A DNA stretch of 15,819 bases. It comes from Ignavibacteria bacterium (GTDB lineage Bacteria > Bacteroidota > Ignavibacteria > Kapaibacteriales > UBA4661). Positions 1 to 6,760 of the stretch are shown here, in pieces. Position numbers and translations under genes: made by a program. The notes under the pieces are model-generated. The model searched no databases. It was given only the letters and a program-made list of their open reading frames with translations, and was not told the DNA's origin. Within the stretch, counting starts at the first letter, position 1. Each line of letters starts with the position of its first letter. Location of the stretch: the NCBI GenBank assembly GCA_013298375.1, contig JAAFHM010000049.1, positions 1-15,819 of the forward strand, written 5' to 3'.

Positions 1-455
1 GAACGGTCGTGGTGAAACGAGAGATGATGCACTTCCTGTTCGCGTCCTTCCACGTAGAGGCAGCAGGTAACAAGGTTCAAGAACGCATGGTTTCTCGTTA
101 CGTGCGAGGAACGAATCGTACTGTCTTTTTCGTAGGCATAGTACATATACTCCACGCGCAGTATACCGCTTTCCGCCCGCACTTCCAGACGATTCTTCGA
201 GAGCCATTGCCAGGGAAGCGGCTTTCCGTCGTGGTTCGTGAGGCTAAAACTGCCGAGTGTCGAGATATAATCCCGAATTTTGTAGCTGCCCGGAATCCAT
301 ACGGGCAAACCCAGTACCAATGAGCCTTCGCGGGCAACATCTATTTCCATCACCACACGAACCACGTGGCGGTGAGCATTCTCGAAATGGAGGTGATAAC
401 GAATAGCGGCGCTAGTGCCGAGGAGTTGTCGGTCGGTTTGTTCGATGGAGTACAT
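1..455 (-). CDS. M61-family peptidase, N-terminal part (cut by window edge)
   Basis: The frame reads leftward from an ATG at 453-455 and stays open for 151 codons to the window edge, so only the N-terminal part is seen. The visible part resembles the all-beta N-terminal domain of M61 (glycyl aminopeptidase-like) metallopeptidases. Residues 48-61 read LGLPVWIPGSYKIR, the family's 'P-W-x-P-G-S-Y-x-x-R-D' signature, followed by a stretch like 'vtVeYxxYAyexSxR' around residues 99-115. The catalytic HExxH motif would lie beyond the edge and cannot be checked. No signal peptide is visible at the N-terminus, which suggests a cytoplasmic enzyme. A purine-rich GGAAAA six bases before the ATG supports this start, and no other start codon lies in frame just upstream. 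It follows nuoF on the same strand but is separated from it by a strong terminator. The family call rests on pattern recognition. Confidence 0.75.
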   Translation of the reverse strand, partial: MYSIEQTDRQLLGTSAAIRYHLHFENAHRHVVRVVMEIDVAREGSLVLGLPVWIPGSYKIRDYISTLGSFSLTNHDGKPLPWQWLSKNRLEVRAESGILRVEYMYYAYEKDSTIRSSHVTRNHAFLNLVTCCLYVEGREQEVHHLSFHHDR

Positions 456-493
456 TGATTTTCCGTAGTTTATAGCAAAAGATTTATACGAAA

Positions 494-524
494 AGTGTAG
501 TCCGCCTTAACGACGGACTACACT
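494..524 (-). terminator. Rho-independent terminator after nuoF
   Basis: A perfect 11-bp stem (494-504 with 514-524, AGTGTAGTCCG and its complement) encloses a 9-nt loop. It lies about 50 bp past the nuoF stop. Read on the minus strand, the stem is followed at once by TTTTCGTATAAATC, a short T-run suited to intrinsic termination. It should end nuoF transcription before the M61 gene. Its sequence is nearly symmetric, but no plus-strand gene ends here. Confidence 0.8.
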
Positions 525-570
525 GTTGTTGTTCATATTGAAGTTACTCAGCCTAAAGATAATTGGCTTT

Positions 571-1908
571 TTACGCCACAACCTCAAATTTCTCCGCACG
601 ATGCCGCACCCCGTGAACCACATTGAGCGATACAAAGCTGCGTGAAGCCTTGACGCGGGCTTCAAATTCGTCGCGGAACTTGGTAATGAATGCTTTGACG
701 GGCCAAGCCGCAGCGTCGCCCAGAGCGCAAATCGTATTGCCTTCGATGTTCGATGCGACACTGAGAAGCGTATCCAAGTCTTGCGACGTTGCCTCGCCTT
801 TGCTGATGCGTTTGAGCATTTTTTCCATCCAGCCGCAACCCTCGCGGCATGGTGTACACTGCCCGCAAGACTCGTGGTGATAGAAGTGCGCTATGCGGAG
901 CGTTACTTTCACAAGGTCGGTGTCTTCGTCCATAACAACGATACCGCCCGTGCCGATGTGCGTTCCGATTTTCTTCAAATATTCTTCTTCCATTTTCACG
1001 CCTTCAATCTCGTCGCCCCGTAAAACAGGCATCGAAGAGCCGCCCGGAATCACAGCTTTGATTTTCTTTCCGCCCAGAACACCGCTTGCATACTGGTTTG
1101 CGTAAATCAAATCGGTCAGAAGCGTTCCCGATTCTGCTTCGTACACGCCCGGCTTATTGACGTGTCCGCTCACGCCGTAGAGAATTGTTCCGGTGTGTCC
1201 TGAAGCACCGATTTTGCTGTATGCTTCCGCGCCAAGCGCGAAAATAGCGGGCGCGTGTGCCATCGTTTCGACGTTATTCACGGTCGTCGGCTTTGCCCAC
1301 AAGCCCTTTTGCGCAGGGAAGGGAGGTTTGACGCGGGGATAAGCGCGGTCGCCTTCCAGCGAACTCATCAGCGCCGTTTCTTCGCCGCAGATGTACGCGC
1401 CTGCGCCTTTGTGGACGTAGATGTCCATTTTGAAATCCGTACCAAAGGTTTGCTTCATTTTTTCGCCCACAAAACCCTTCGTGTATGCGTCTTCGACGGC
1501 TTTTTCCATCATGCGAACCCATTTGTGGTATTCGCCGCGAATGTAGATGTATGCTGCTGTTACGCCCATTGCGTAGCCGCCAATCAAGATACCTTCGATG
1601 AGTTGGTGCGGGTTATGCTCAAAAATTTGGCGGTCTTTGAAGGAAGCCGGCTCGGATTCATCGCCATTGACGGCGAGGTATTTCACCATATCGCCTTTGG
1701 GCATAAAGCTCCATTTCAAGCCCGTTGCGAAGCCTGCGCCGCCGCGCCCGCGCAAGCCTGATTTTTTGACTTCGTTGATAACATCGTCTTGCGTGAGTTT
1801 AAGCGCTTTGCGAATCTGCTCATAGCCGCCGTTAGCGGTGTAGGTGTCAATCTGATGGAGATTGGGAATTTTCGGCAAAATCAGATGTGGTGCGGTGTAC
1901 ATGGACAT
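571..1908 (-). CDS. nuoF: NADH-quinone oxidoreductase subunit F (NADH/FMN-binding)
   Basis: Predicted 445-residue NuoF, the complex I subunit that takes electrons from NADH onto FMN and passes them to iron-sulfur cluster N3; it acts on the cytoplasmic arm. The FMN/NADH fold is marked by GRGGAGFATGLKW at residues 54-66 and KGAGAYICGEETAL at 167-180. The 4Fe-4S site is ESCGQCTPCREGC at 346-358, with Cys348, Cys351 and Cys354, and the fourth ligand is Cys394 in NTICALGDAA. The length is normal, with no extra N-terminal thioredoxin-like or C-terminal ferredoxin domain, which argues against HoxF- or HydB-type fusions. The first ATG is chosen because GGAG lies 6 nt upstream; a second ATG two codons later is too far from it. 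Usually nuoE precedes and nuoG follows. Here a divergent tRNA lies upstream and a terminator plus an unrelated peptidase lie downstream, so this copy is probably transcribed alone. Confidence 0.95.
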   Translation of the reverse strand: MSMYTAPHLILPKIPNLHQIDTYTANGGYEQIRKALKLTQDDVINEVKKSGLRGRGGAGFATGLKWSFMPKGDMVKYLAVNGDESEPASFKDRQIFEHNPHQLIEGILIGGYAMGVTAAYIYIRGEYHKWVRMMEKAVEDAYTKGFVGEKMKQTFGTDFKMDIYVHKGAGAYICGEETALMSSLEGDRAYPRVKPPFPAQKGLWAKPTTVNNVETMAHAPAIFALGAEAYSKIGASGHTGTILYGVSGHVNKPGVYEAESGTLLTDLIYANQYASGVLGGKKIKAVIPGGSSMPVLRGDEIEGVKMEEEYLKKIGTHIGTGGIVVMDEDTDLVKVTLRIAHFYHHESCGQCTPCREGCGWMEKMLKRISKGEATSQDLDTLLSVASNIEGNTICALGDAAAWPVKAFITKFRDEFEARVKASRSFVSLNVVHGVRHRAEKFEVVA

Positions 1909-1914
1909 AATGTT

Positions 1915-1918
1915 CTCC
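1915..1918 (-). promoter_or_regulatory. Ribosome binding site of nuoF
   Basis: GGAG on the minus strand, six bases before the ATG at 1906-1908. It is one of the few clear Shine-Dalgarno sequences in this window and decides between two closely spaced in-frame ATG codons. Confidence 0.6.
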
Positions 1919-2023
1919 GAAAAAACAGTTTGAAGAGTAATAATAATAAAATTTTTATGCTAAGGATACTTGACGGCACGTAAGATACATTTTTCTTATG
2001 AAAATTTTGTGGGAAAAAGTAAT

Positions 2024-2040
2024 CCAAATTGGCAATTTGG
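2024..2040. promoter_or_regulatory. Palindrome CCAAATT-GGC-AATTTGG, possible operator
   Basis: Two perfect 7-bp inverted arms (2024-2030 and 2034-2040) flank a 3-bp centre. The site lies about 116 bp upstream of the nuoF start, in the divergent gap. Its size and symmetry suit a dimeric regulator. No regulator is identified, and there is no second copy in the window that I could see. Confidence 0.3.
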
Positions 2041-2197
2041 GCAGTTCGAGATGGTGAAATAATTGTGGTAGGGAAGTGCTTGTACCAATACTTGCCAGCA
2101 AAGAAATTTTTTCACATTGCTTCTTGATTTTCTCGTTGTTTCAGGGAATATACGTGTTTCTTCCAAAGAAATGTTTCCGATTCCCCGAAAGAATCCG

Positions 2198-2205
2198 TAT
2201 ATTTG
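2198..2205 (+). promoter_or_regulatory. Possible promoter -7 element for tRNA-Leu
   Basis: TATATTTG fits the Bacteroidota sigma consensus TAnnTTTG exactly. It lies 57 bp before the tRNA 5' end, with a poor TTT-containing -33 region about 21 bp upstream. The call depends on the organism using a Bacteroidota-like sigma factor, which is inferred. Confidence 0.3.
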
Positions 2206-2262
2206 TCGTCTTTTTCGTGCAGAAAATTTACGAATAATGATTGCACGAAATACGGCATAATT

Positions 2263-2344
2263 GCGGGCGTGGCGAAATTGGCAGACGCGCCAGACTTAGG
2301 ATCTGGTGGGGTAACCCGTAGGAGTTCAAGTCTCCTCGCCCGCA
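2263..2344 (+). tRNA. tRNA-Leu, anticodon UAG
   Basis: This is a complete cloverleaf of 82 nt without an encoded CCA. The acceptor stem pairs GCGGGCG (2263-2269) with CGCCCGC (2337-2343), with A as discriminator at 2344. The anticodon stem CCAGA/TCTGG (2290-2294 with 2302-2306) holds the loop CTTAGGA, giving anticodon TAG at 2297-2299, which reads CUA and probably other CUN leucine codons. The T arm is AGGAG-TTCAAGT-CTCCT. The extended variable arm TGGGGTAACCCGTA and the A discriminator are type II features typical of leucine tRNAs. It lies about 100 bp upstream of trigger factor on the same strand and could be part of the same primary transcript. Confidence 0.97.
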
Positions 2345-2446
2345 CTTTATTTCTTTCAATTTTTTGGCAATCATTTTGCCGGAAAGCGCCTTAATAGCCG
2401 CTCACACGCAATTCACCCATTCTTTTACGTCTCATTCCCTACCGAC

Positions 2447-3757
2447 TTGGAAACGCAAATTCTCACACTCGACGGCTGCAAACGTGAACTTAAAATCACG
2501 ATGTCCGCAGCAGAACTCGAACCCCATTACGAAAAGGCATACCGCGAAGCACAGCCTGAAATTCAGATGCAAGGCTTTCGCAAGGGCAAAGTGCCGATTC
2601 ATCTCATCAAGAAAAATTATGGCAAAGCTATCGAAGCCAATGCAGCAGAAGATATTGCGAGTGCAATGTTTCAATCGGCTGTGGAGGAGAATGATTTGCA
2701 CCCCGTCGGGCAGCCCCAGTTGCGCGATGTACAGCGTAATGCCGACGGCAGCTTAGGTTTTACGATTGTTTACGAAGTATTGCCGGAATTTGAGTTGCAA
2801 AGCTATCGCGGTCTCGAAATTGATAAATTGGTCTATCCCGTGACCGATGAAGATATTGACCGCGAAGTTGAAAATCTTCAACTGAAGCAAGCTCAACTTG
2901 AAGATGCAGAGCAGATTACCGACGAAATGCACTTTGTAACGGTTCGCCTGAATCCGATTGATGCCGCAACGGGAATGACGCTTATCGGCGCAAAGTCCGA
3001 AGAAATTCGCGTCTTCCTGAAAAATGAACCTGTCGGCTCAGAATTGAAAACATCGCTTTTGAATTTGAAAGTTGGCGACACCTTCCGTTATGCTGTTCCG
3101 GCAAATCAAGAAAATGGCGGCGGACTTGGAACACCGATGCAAGCATCTGTACAAGAAATTAAGCGCGTGGTGGTACCGGAGTTTACGAATGAATTTGTCG
3201 AAACCTTAACAGGTGGTCAAATTACTTCGACGGAGGAATTACGCCAAGACTTTGAAAAGCAGATTCGTATTGCCCGCGACCGCTCTATTGACACGTTGCT
3301 CAATGACCAAATTGTCCAAAAAATCCTGAATGCCCATGATTTTGAGCCACCACAAAGCCTTGTAAGCCAAGTTGTGGCTTCGATGTTGCAAGACGAGGTA
3401 GAGCAGCTTCCTGATAAAAAATTGCCGAAAAACTTCGACGTGCGTCGCTATGCTGAAGCCCGCACACCTGTTGCGCGTAACACGGCAAAATGGATGATTC
3501 TTCGTGAACGAATTATTGAAGAGGAAAAGATTGAGGTGACGGACGCTGATATTGATAACCACGTCGAAGAATTAGCGGCATCGTTGAATATGGGCGAAGC
3601 AAATTTCGAGTATTTGCGCTCGGCAATTGCCGCCGATGAAAATCTACAAGGACGACTCATGCACGAAAAAGTGATGGAAGTTCTACGTGGCTACGCAATT
3701 ATTACCGAAAAAGATTTTGACCCCAAAGCCGCAGAAGCAGTCGAAGAATTGGCATAA
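2447..3757 (+). CDS. tig: Trigger factor, ribosome-associated chaperone
   Basis: Predicted 436-residue trigger factor, which binds near the ribosome exit tunnel and shields nascent chains. The ribosome-docking signature GFRKGKVP is at residues 43-50 within the N-terminal domain (about 1-115). A diverged FKBP-type peptidyl-prolyl isomerase domain covers roughly 150-240, and the helical C-terminal chaperone domain follows. The length matches the family. The frame has no ATG before residue 19, and starting there would delete the first beta-strand (QILTLDGCKRELKIT), so the TTG at 2447 is the best start; no clear Shine-Dalgarno precedes it. The protein ends in an acidic, alanine-rich tail. It precedes clpP and clpX, a gene order common in many bacteria that pairs nascent-chain folding with proteolysis. 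Confidence 0.95.
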   Translation: METQILTLDGCKRELKITMSAAELEPHYEKAYREAQPEIQMQGFRKGKVPIHLIKKNYGKAIEANAAEDIASAMFQSAVEENDLHPVGQPQLRDVQRNADGSLGFTIVYEVLPEFELQSYRGLEIDKLVYPVTDEDIDREVENLQLKQAQLEDAEQITDEMHFVTVRLNPIDAATGMTLIGAKSEEIRVFLKNEPVGSELKTSLLNLKVGDTFRYAVPANQENGGGLGTPMQASVQEIKRVVVPEFTNEFVETLTGGQITSTEELRQDFEKQIRIARDRSIDTLLNDQIVQKILNAHDFEPPQSLVSQVVASMLQDEVEQLPDKKLPKNFDVRRYAEARTPVARNTAKWMILRERIIEEEKIEVTDADIDNHVEELAASLNMGEANFEYLRSAIAADENLQGRLMHEKVMEVLRGYAIITEKDFDPKAAEAVEELA

Positions 3758-3857
3758 AAACACGCTTGGAAGATAATCCGACACAGCATTTCCAATAATT
3801 TGCCAACAAAAGCGACAATAGAAGAAAAAGTCTCTTGTGTGTTGCGACACAGATTTG

Positions 3858-3865
3858 TATGTTCG
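3858..3865 (+). promoter_or_regulatory. Possible clpP promoter (-7 element TATGTTCG)
   Basis: TATGTTCG matches 7 of 8 positions of TAnnTTTG, and CTTG (3834-3837) lies 20 bp upstream where a -33 TTTG would be expected. It is 45 bp before the clpP start. The call depends on a Bacteroidota-like sigma factor and is weak. Confidence 0.25.
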
Positions 3866-3896
3866 TAATACTCAACGATACATTTTCTTCATTTTT

Positions 3897-3900
3897 AAGG
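3897..3900 (+). promoter_or_regulatory. Ribosome binding site deciding the clpP start
   Basis: AAGG lies 9 bp before the ATG at 3910. The frame is open upstream to a TTG at 3835, which would add 25 unconserved residues. The site and the usual ClpP length both favour 3910. Confidence 0.5.
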
Positions 3901-3909
3901 ATTACGATT

Positions 3910-4572
3910 ATGATTTCGACGATGTTTGATGACGTAGTATTGCCATCGGCAATCAATGCACCGGTGCAAAACCAACTAGTACCGATTGTGGTCGAGCAGA
4001 CCTCGCGTGGAGAGCGTTCTTACGACATTTTCTCGCGTTTGATGAAGGACAGAATCATCCTTTTGAATACGCCGATTGACGATACCATATCGGGCTTGAT
4101 TGTGGCGCAATTGCTCTTTTTGGCAAGTGAAGACCCATCCAAAGACATTATGCTCTACATCAATTCCCCGGGTGGCAGCGTAACTTCCGGTTTGGCGATT
4201 TACGACACGATGCAGTTTATTCGCCCTGATGTTTCGACAATCTGCGTTGGTATGGCGGCTTCGATGGCGCAAGTTCTCTTGTGCGCCGGGGCAAAAGGTA
4301 AACGTTATGCGCTTCCACACTCGCGCATAATGATGCACCAGCCAAGCGGCGGTTCGCAGGGAACGCTTTCGGATATCGAAATCTACACCAAAGAAATGGT
4401 ACGGATGCGCGACCAACTCTATGCTATCATCGGCAATCACACCGACAAGACCATGGAACAGATTAAAGCCGATGCCGACCGCGATAAATGGATGAGTTCA
4501 AAAGAGGCTTTGGATTATGGCATGATTGATAAAATCATGGAACGCAGCACCGAGCCTACGCCAACAGCGTAA
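3910..4572 (+). CDS. clpP: ATP-dependent Clp protease proteolytic subunit
   Basis: Predicted 220-residue ClpP, the serine peptidase that forms a double heptameric chamber and degrades substrates fed to it by ClpX or other Clp ATPases in the cytoplasm. The catalytic triad is complete: Ser118 in GMAASMAQ, His143 in MMHQP and Asp192 in DRDKWM, equivalent to Ser97, His122 and Asp171 of mature E. coli ClpP. INSPGGSVTSGLAIYD (residues 84-99) and the conserved IEQTSRGERSYDIFSRL-like segment near 26-44 confirm the family. An N-terminal extension of about 20 residues precedes the IVVEQTSRGER block, where E. coli has a cleaved propeptide. The gene sits between tig and clpX, 152 bp after tig. A terminator just after its stop separates it from clpX. 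Confidence 0.97.
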   Translation: MISTMFDDVVLPSAINAPVQNQLVPIVVEQTSRGERSYDIFSRLMKDRIILLNTPIDDTISGLIVAQLLFLASEDPSKDIMLYINSPGGSVTSGLAIYDTMQFIRPDVSTICVGMAASMAQVLLCAGAKGKRYALPHSRIMMHQPSGGSQGTLSDIEIYTKEMVRMRDQLYAIIGNHTDKTMEQIKADADRDKWMSSKEALDYGMIDKIMERSTEPTPTA

Positions 4573-4620
4573 AGGCACGATTTCTGCGGACTATATCCCC
4601 CCGCAACAAGCGAATATCAG

Positions 4621-4671
4621 ACCCGCGAAGTGCATCCTCAAAATATCTTCGCGGGTTTTGTTCATTTTTCC
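4621..4671 (+). terminator. Rho-independent terminator between clpP and clpX
   Basis: A perfect 10-bp stem, ACCCGCGAAG at 4621-4630 with CTTCGCGGGT at 4647-4656, has a 16-nt AT-rich loop. It is followed by TTTGTTCATTTTT, so it has both parts of an intrinsic terminator. It begins about 48 bp after the clpP stop and 121 bp before the clpX start. It could be a complete stop or a leaky attenuator setting the clpP to clpX ratio. The stretch 4657-4741 would then have to contain a clpX promoter, which I could not identify with confidence. Confidence 0.8.
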
Positions 4672-4741
4672 GCCGATTTTTTACTTTTTGTGCGTCCCTC
4701 AAAAACGTGTGGGAACACAGACTAACGATTCGTCAACCACT

Positions 4742-6025
4742 ATGGCAAAAAATCACTACCTCCAACACGACGATATTCACTGCTCTTTTTGCGGGCGCTC
4801 CTCAGCCGAAGTGACGAGCATGATTTCCGGTGCCGGCGTGTATATTTGTGACATCTGCATACAAAACTCCGTCGAGATTCTTCGCAAAAATGCCAGTCCC
4901 TACACGCAGCAACAACGCGCAAAATTCCAAGATTTCAAACTCTTGAAACCATCAGAACTCAAGCGAGCGCTTGACCAGTACGTTATTGGGCAAGACGACG
5001 CAAAACAGTCCATGTCGGTAGCAGTGTACAACCATTACAAGCGCATTCAGTCGGAATCGCTCGTTGGGCATTTGGAGGAAGTGGAGATTGAGAAAAGTAA
5101 TATCCTGCTGCTCGGTCCCACGGGAACAGGCAAGACGCTTCTGGCGCAAACTCTGGCACGGATTCTGGACGTACCGATTACCATTGCCGACGCAACCACG
5201 CTCACCGAAGCGGGTTATGTGGGCGACGACGTAGAGAGTGTTTTATCGCATCTGCTCCAAAACTCCGATTTTGATGCGGACAAAGCAGAGCGCGGTATCG
5301 TCTATATTGATGAAATTGACAAAATCTGTCGGAAAAGCGACTCTCCCAATATCACACGCGATGTTTCGGGCGAAGGCGTTCAGCAGGGCTTGTTAAAGAT
5401 GCTCGAAGGCACGATTGCCGGAGTACCTCCTCGCGGCGGACGTAAGCACCCGGAACAGCCCTTGGTCAATATTAACACCAAAAATATCTTGTTTATCTGT
5501 GGTGGTGCTTTCGATGGACTGGAAAAAATTATTGCTCGGCGGATGCGCACATCAACACTGGGCTTCTCGGCAGAACAGGGAGAACACGTCGAAGCAGATG
5601 TGGCACTCTTTCCGCACGTTGAGCCGGAGGATTTGCTGGCTTACGGCTTTATACCGGAATTTATCGGTCGTTTGCCCATTATTACCGCCTTGGAACCTCT
5701 TTCCGACGAAGCAATGATGGATATTCTCATTGCACCCAAAAATGCCCTGGTCAAGCAATATCAAAAACTGTTTTTGATGGAAGGAATTGAGTTGGAGTTT
5801 CGCTCAGAAGCCCTTCAGGTGGTCGTGGACAAGGCACAAAAGCGCAAAACAGGCGCTCGCGGCTTACGCAGCATCATGGAAGAAGCAATGCTTCCGATTA
5901 TGTACAAAATTCCCGATATGAAAAACGTCCGCAAGTGCATCATTACTCGCGCCGTCATCGAACAGACTGCCGAACCGGAATATCTTTTTGCGCTGGACGA
6001 GCCTTTGAGAAAGGTTGCCTTCTAA
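4742..6025 (+). CDS. clpX: ATP-dependent Clp protease ATP-binding subunit ClpX
   Basis: Predicted 427-residue ClpX, the hexameric AAA+ unfoldase that recognises tagged proteins and threads them into ClpP. The N-terminal zinc-binding domain has Cys14, Cys17, Cys36 and Cys39 (CSFC...CDIC). The AAA+ core shows Walker A GPTGTGKT (125-132), pore loop GYVG (158-161), Walker B IVYIDEID (186-193), the RKH loop at 234-236, the arginine-finger box PEFIGRLP (305-312) and sensor 2 GARGLRS (371-377). The ClpP-docking loop reads LGF at 273-275, a variant of the usual IGF. The ATG at 4742 is chosen because the zinc finger begins 13 residues later; the frame is open upstream into clpP, but that part has no ClpX similarity. 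It converges with the minus-strand doxX. Confidence 0.97.
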   Translation: MAKNHYLQHDDIHCSFCGRSSAEVTSMISGAGVYICDICIQNSVEILRKNASPYTQQQRAKFQDFKLLKPSELKRALDQYVIGQDDAKQSMSVAVYNHYKRIQSESLVGHLEEVEIEKSNILLLGPTGTGKTLLAQTLARILDVPITIADATTLTEAGYVGDDVESVLSHLLQNSDFDADKAERGIVYIDEIDKICRKSDSPNITRDVSGEGVQQGLLKMLEGTIAGVPPRGGRKHPEQPLVNINTKNILFICGGAFDGLEKIIARRMRTSTLGFSAEQGEHVEADVALFPHVEPEDLLAYGFIPEFIGRLPIITALEPLSDEAMMDILIAPKNALVKQYQKLFLMEGIELEFRSEALQVVVDKAQKRKTGARGLRSIMEEAMLPIMYKIPDMKNVRKCIITRAVIEQTAEPEYLFALDEPLRKVAF

Positions 6026-6064
6026 CCTTCGTTACCGTTAAGAAGAAGGTTGAAACAGGCGATA

Positions 6065-6436
6065 TTATTTCTTGCTTGAACTATTGGGAAATGCCACTGC
6101 GAGAAAACCTGCTATCAGCGCAACGCTATATTCCATGCCATTTTTTCCTGCCCCTACCACAAACCAGTTTGGGAAATGTACCATCATAATTCCCACAATC
6201 AGCATGGCTATAAAGCCAACACTGAGCGGACGAACCAACCATCCCACCGCAAACAGGAGTGATCCCAAAAGTTCATAAATCGTAATGCTCCAAGCAACTG
6301 GCACACCAATCGGAGAGAAAATACTCATGCTGAGAAATTCTCCAAAATCGCTAACCGTACCAGTCTTTATGCGGTGGACGGCGTGTATAAACATGATAAG
6401 CGCAAGCGTGAGGCGGAGTAAAATTAGCCCTGTCAT
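6065..6436 (-). CDS. DoxX family membrane protein
   Basis: Small hydrophobic protein of 123 residues with about four membrane segments, near residues 4-20, 46-64, 72-88 and 103-117, arranged as in the DoxX/YphA family. The motif HFPNWFVVGAGKNGMEYS followed by a hydrophobic stretch (residues 87-117) is the usual 'h-x-p-x-G-F...g-x-E-y-x-l-l-l' ending of these proteins. The family is widespread and only partly understood; some members are linked to quinone or thiosulfate redox chemistry or to oxidative-stress complexes, so I assign no reaction. The ATG at 6434-6436 is preceded by GAAGA about 8 nt upstream. The gene converges with clpX, leaving a 39-bp gap, and diverges from the histidine kinase gene. 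Confidence 0.75.
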   Translation of the reverse strand: MTGLILLRLTLALIMFIHAVHRIKTGTVSDFGEFLSMSIFSPIGVPVAWSITIYELLGSLLFAVGWLVRPLSVGFIAMLIVGIMMVHFPNWFVVGAGKNGMEYSVALIAGFLAVAFPNSSSKK

Positions 6437-6760
6437 GGTTTTATCTTCAATGACAAAATGGTTGTAGAAATGAGTTTTAATGAGGCTTGCAGCCGAAACG
6501 AGGAGCGTTGTGTGCTTGATGTCTGAAAATTACTTGGTGATTGCACACCAAGCACACAATGGGGACTGCTCCTTGTCTTTAACGGAAACAAATTACAGCA
6601 GATCGCTTCCACAGACAATATCAATGGGATAGATGACGCAGTATTTGGGACAAAAAGTCTCTCCACTATGCCTCAATGCTGATTTTCTGTCATATATTTG
6701 TGATGCAGTCGTTGTCATCGGCACCCCGCCGATGTTCTTCATTTCTTTGCACATTACTTC
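6437..6760. other. Divergent intergenic region between doxX and the kinase gene
   Basis: These 324 bp must contain the promoters of both flanking genes. I see no convincing coding sequence; the short open frames lack any recognisable protein feature. The main content is a long imperfect hairpin at 6501-6573. No clear promoter motif stands out. Confidence 0.5.
6501..6573. repeat. Long imperfect inverted repeat with a nested hairpin
   Basis: An 11-bp perfect inverted repeat (TTGTGTGCTTG at 6508-6518 with its complement at 6549-6559) is extended outward by AGGAGC (6501-6506) pairing with GCTCCT (6568-6573). Inside it, CTTGGTG (6533-6539) can pair with CACCAAG (6546-6552). The inner stem overlaps the right arm of the outer stem at 6549-6552, so the two pairings compete. 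A short T-rich run (TTGTCTTT) follows on the plus strand. It could be a leader structure, a terminator-like element or an old inverted repeat. Confidence 0.55.

Larger units (their letters stand above)
1909..2262. other. Divergent intergenic region between nuoF and tRNA-Leu
   Basis: This 354-bp AT-rich gap must carry the nuoF promoter (leftward) and the promoter for the tRNA and perhaps trigger factor (rightward). No credible coding sequence is visible. The parts I can point to are the nuoF Shine-Dalgarno, a 17-bp palindrome at 2024-2040, and a possible Bacteroidota-type -7 element at 2198-2205. The reading frames that cross the tRNA are artefacts. Confidence 0.6.

Noticed and set aside
1970..2001. 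TTGACG followed by an AT-rich stretch, resembling a sigma-70 promoter on the plus strand
   Set aside because: The -10 region is poor and the next plus-strand gene begins over 260 bp away.
2112..2394. Short frames on both strands across the tRNA, one with a translation containing VAKLADAPDLGSGG
   Set aside because: This is the well-known false protein produced by translating a tRNA-Leu gene.
3976..4440. A 154-codon minus-strand frame within clpP
   Set aside because: It is antisense to a confidently identified gene and has no recognisable protein feature.
571..6025. Possibility of a novel defence or mobile system in the left half
   Set aside because: The genes are standard housekeeping families with intact active sites; no integrase, transposase, nuclease or toxin-like gene is present.
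6011..6051. Overlapping stems AAGGTT/AACCTT and AACCTTC/GAAGGTT at the clpX stop, a possible convergent terminator
   Set aside because: No T-run follows on either strand and the loop is 14 nt, so intrinsic termination is not supported.
6433..6666. A 77-codon minus-strand frame upstream of doxX
   Set aside because: It covers the long hairpin, has no family resemblance and no ribosome binding site; the translation looks like non-coding sequence.
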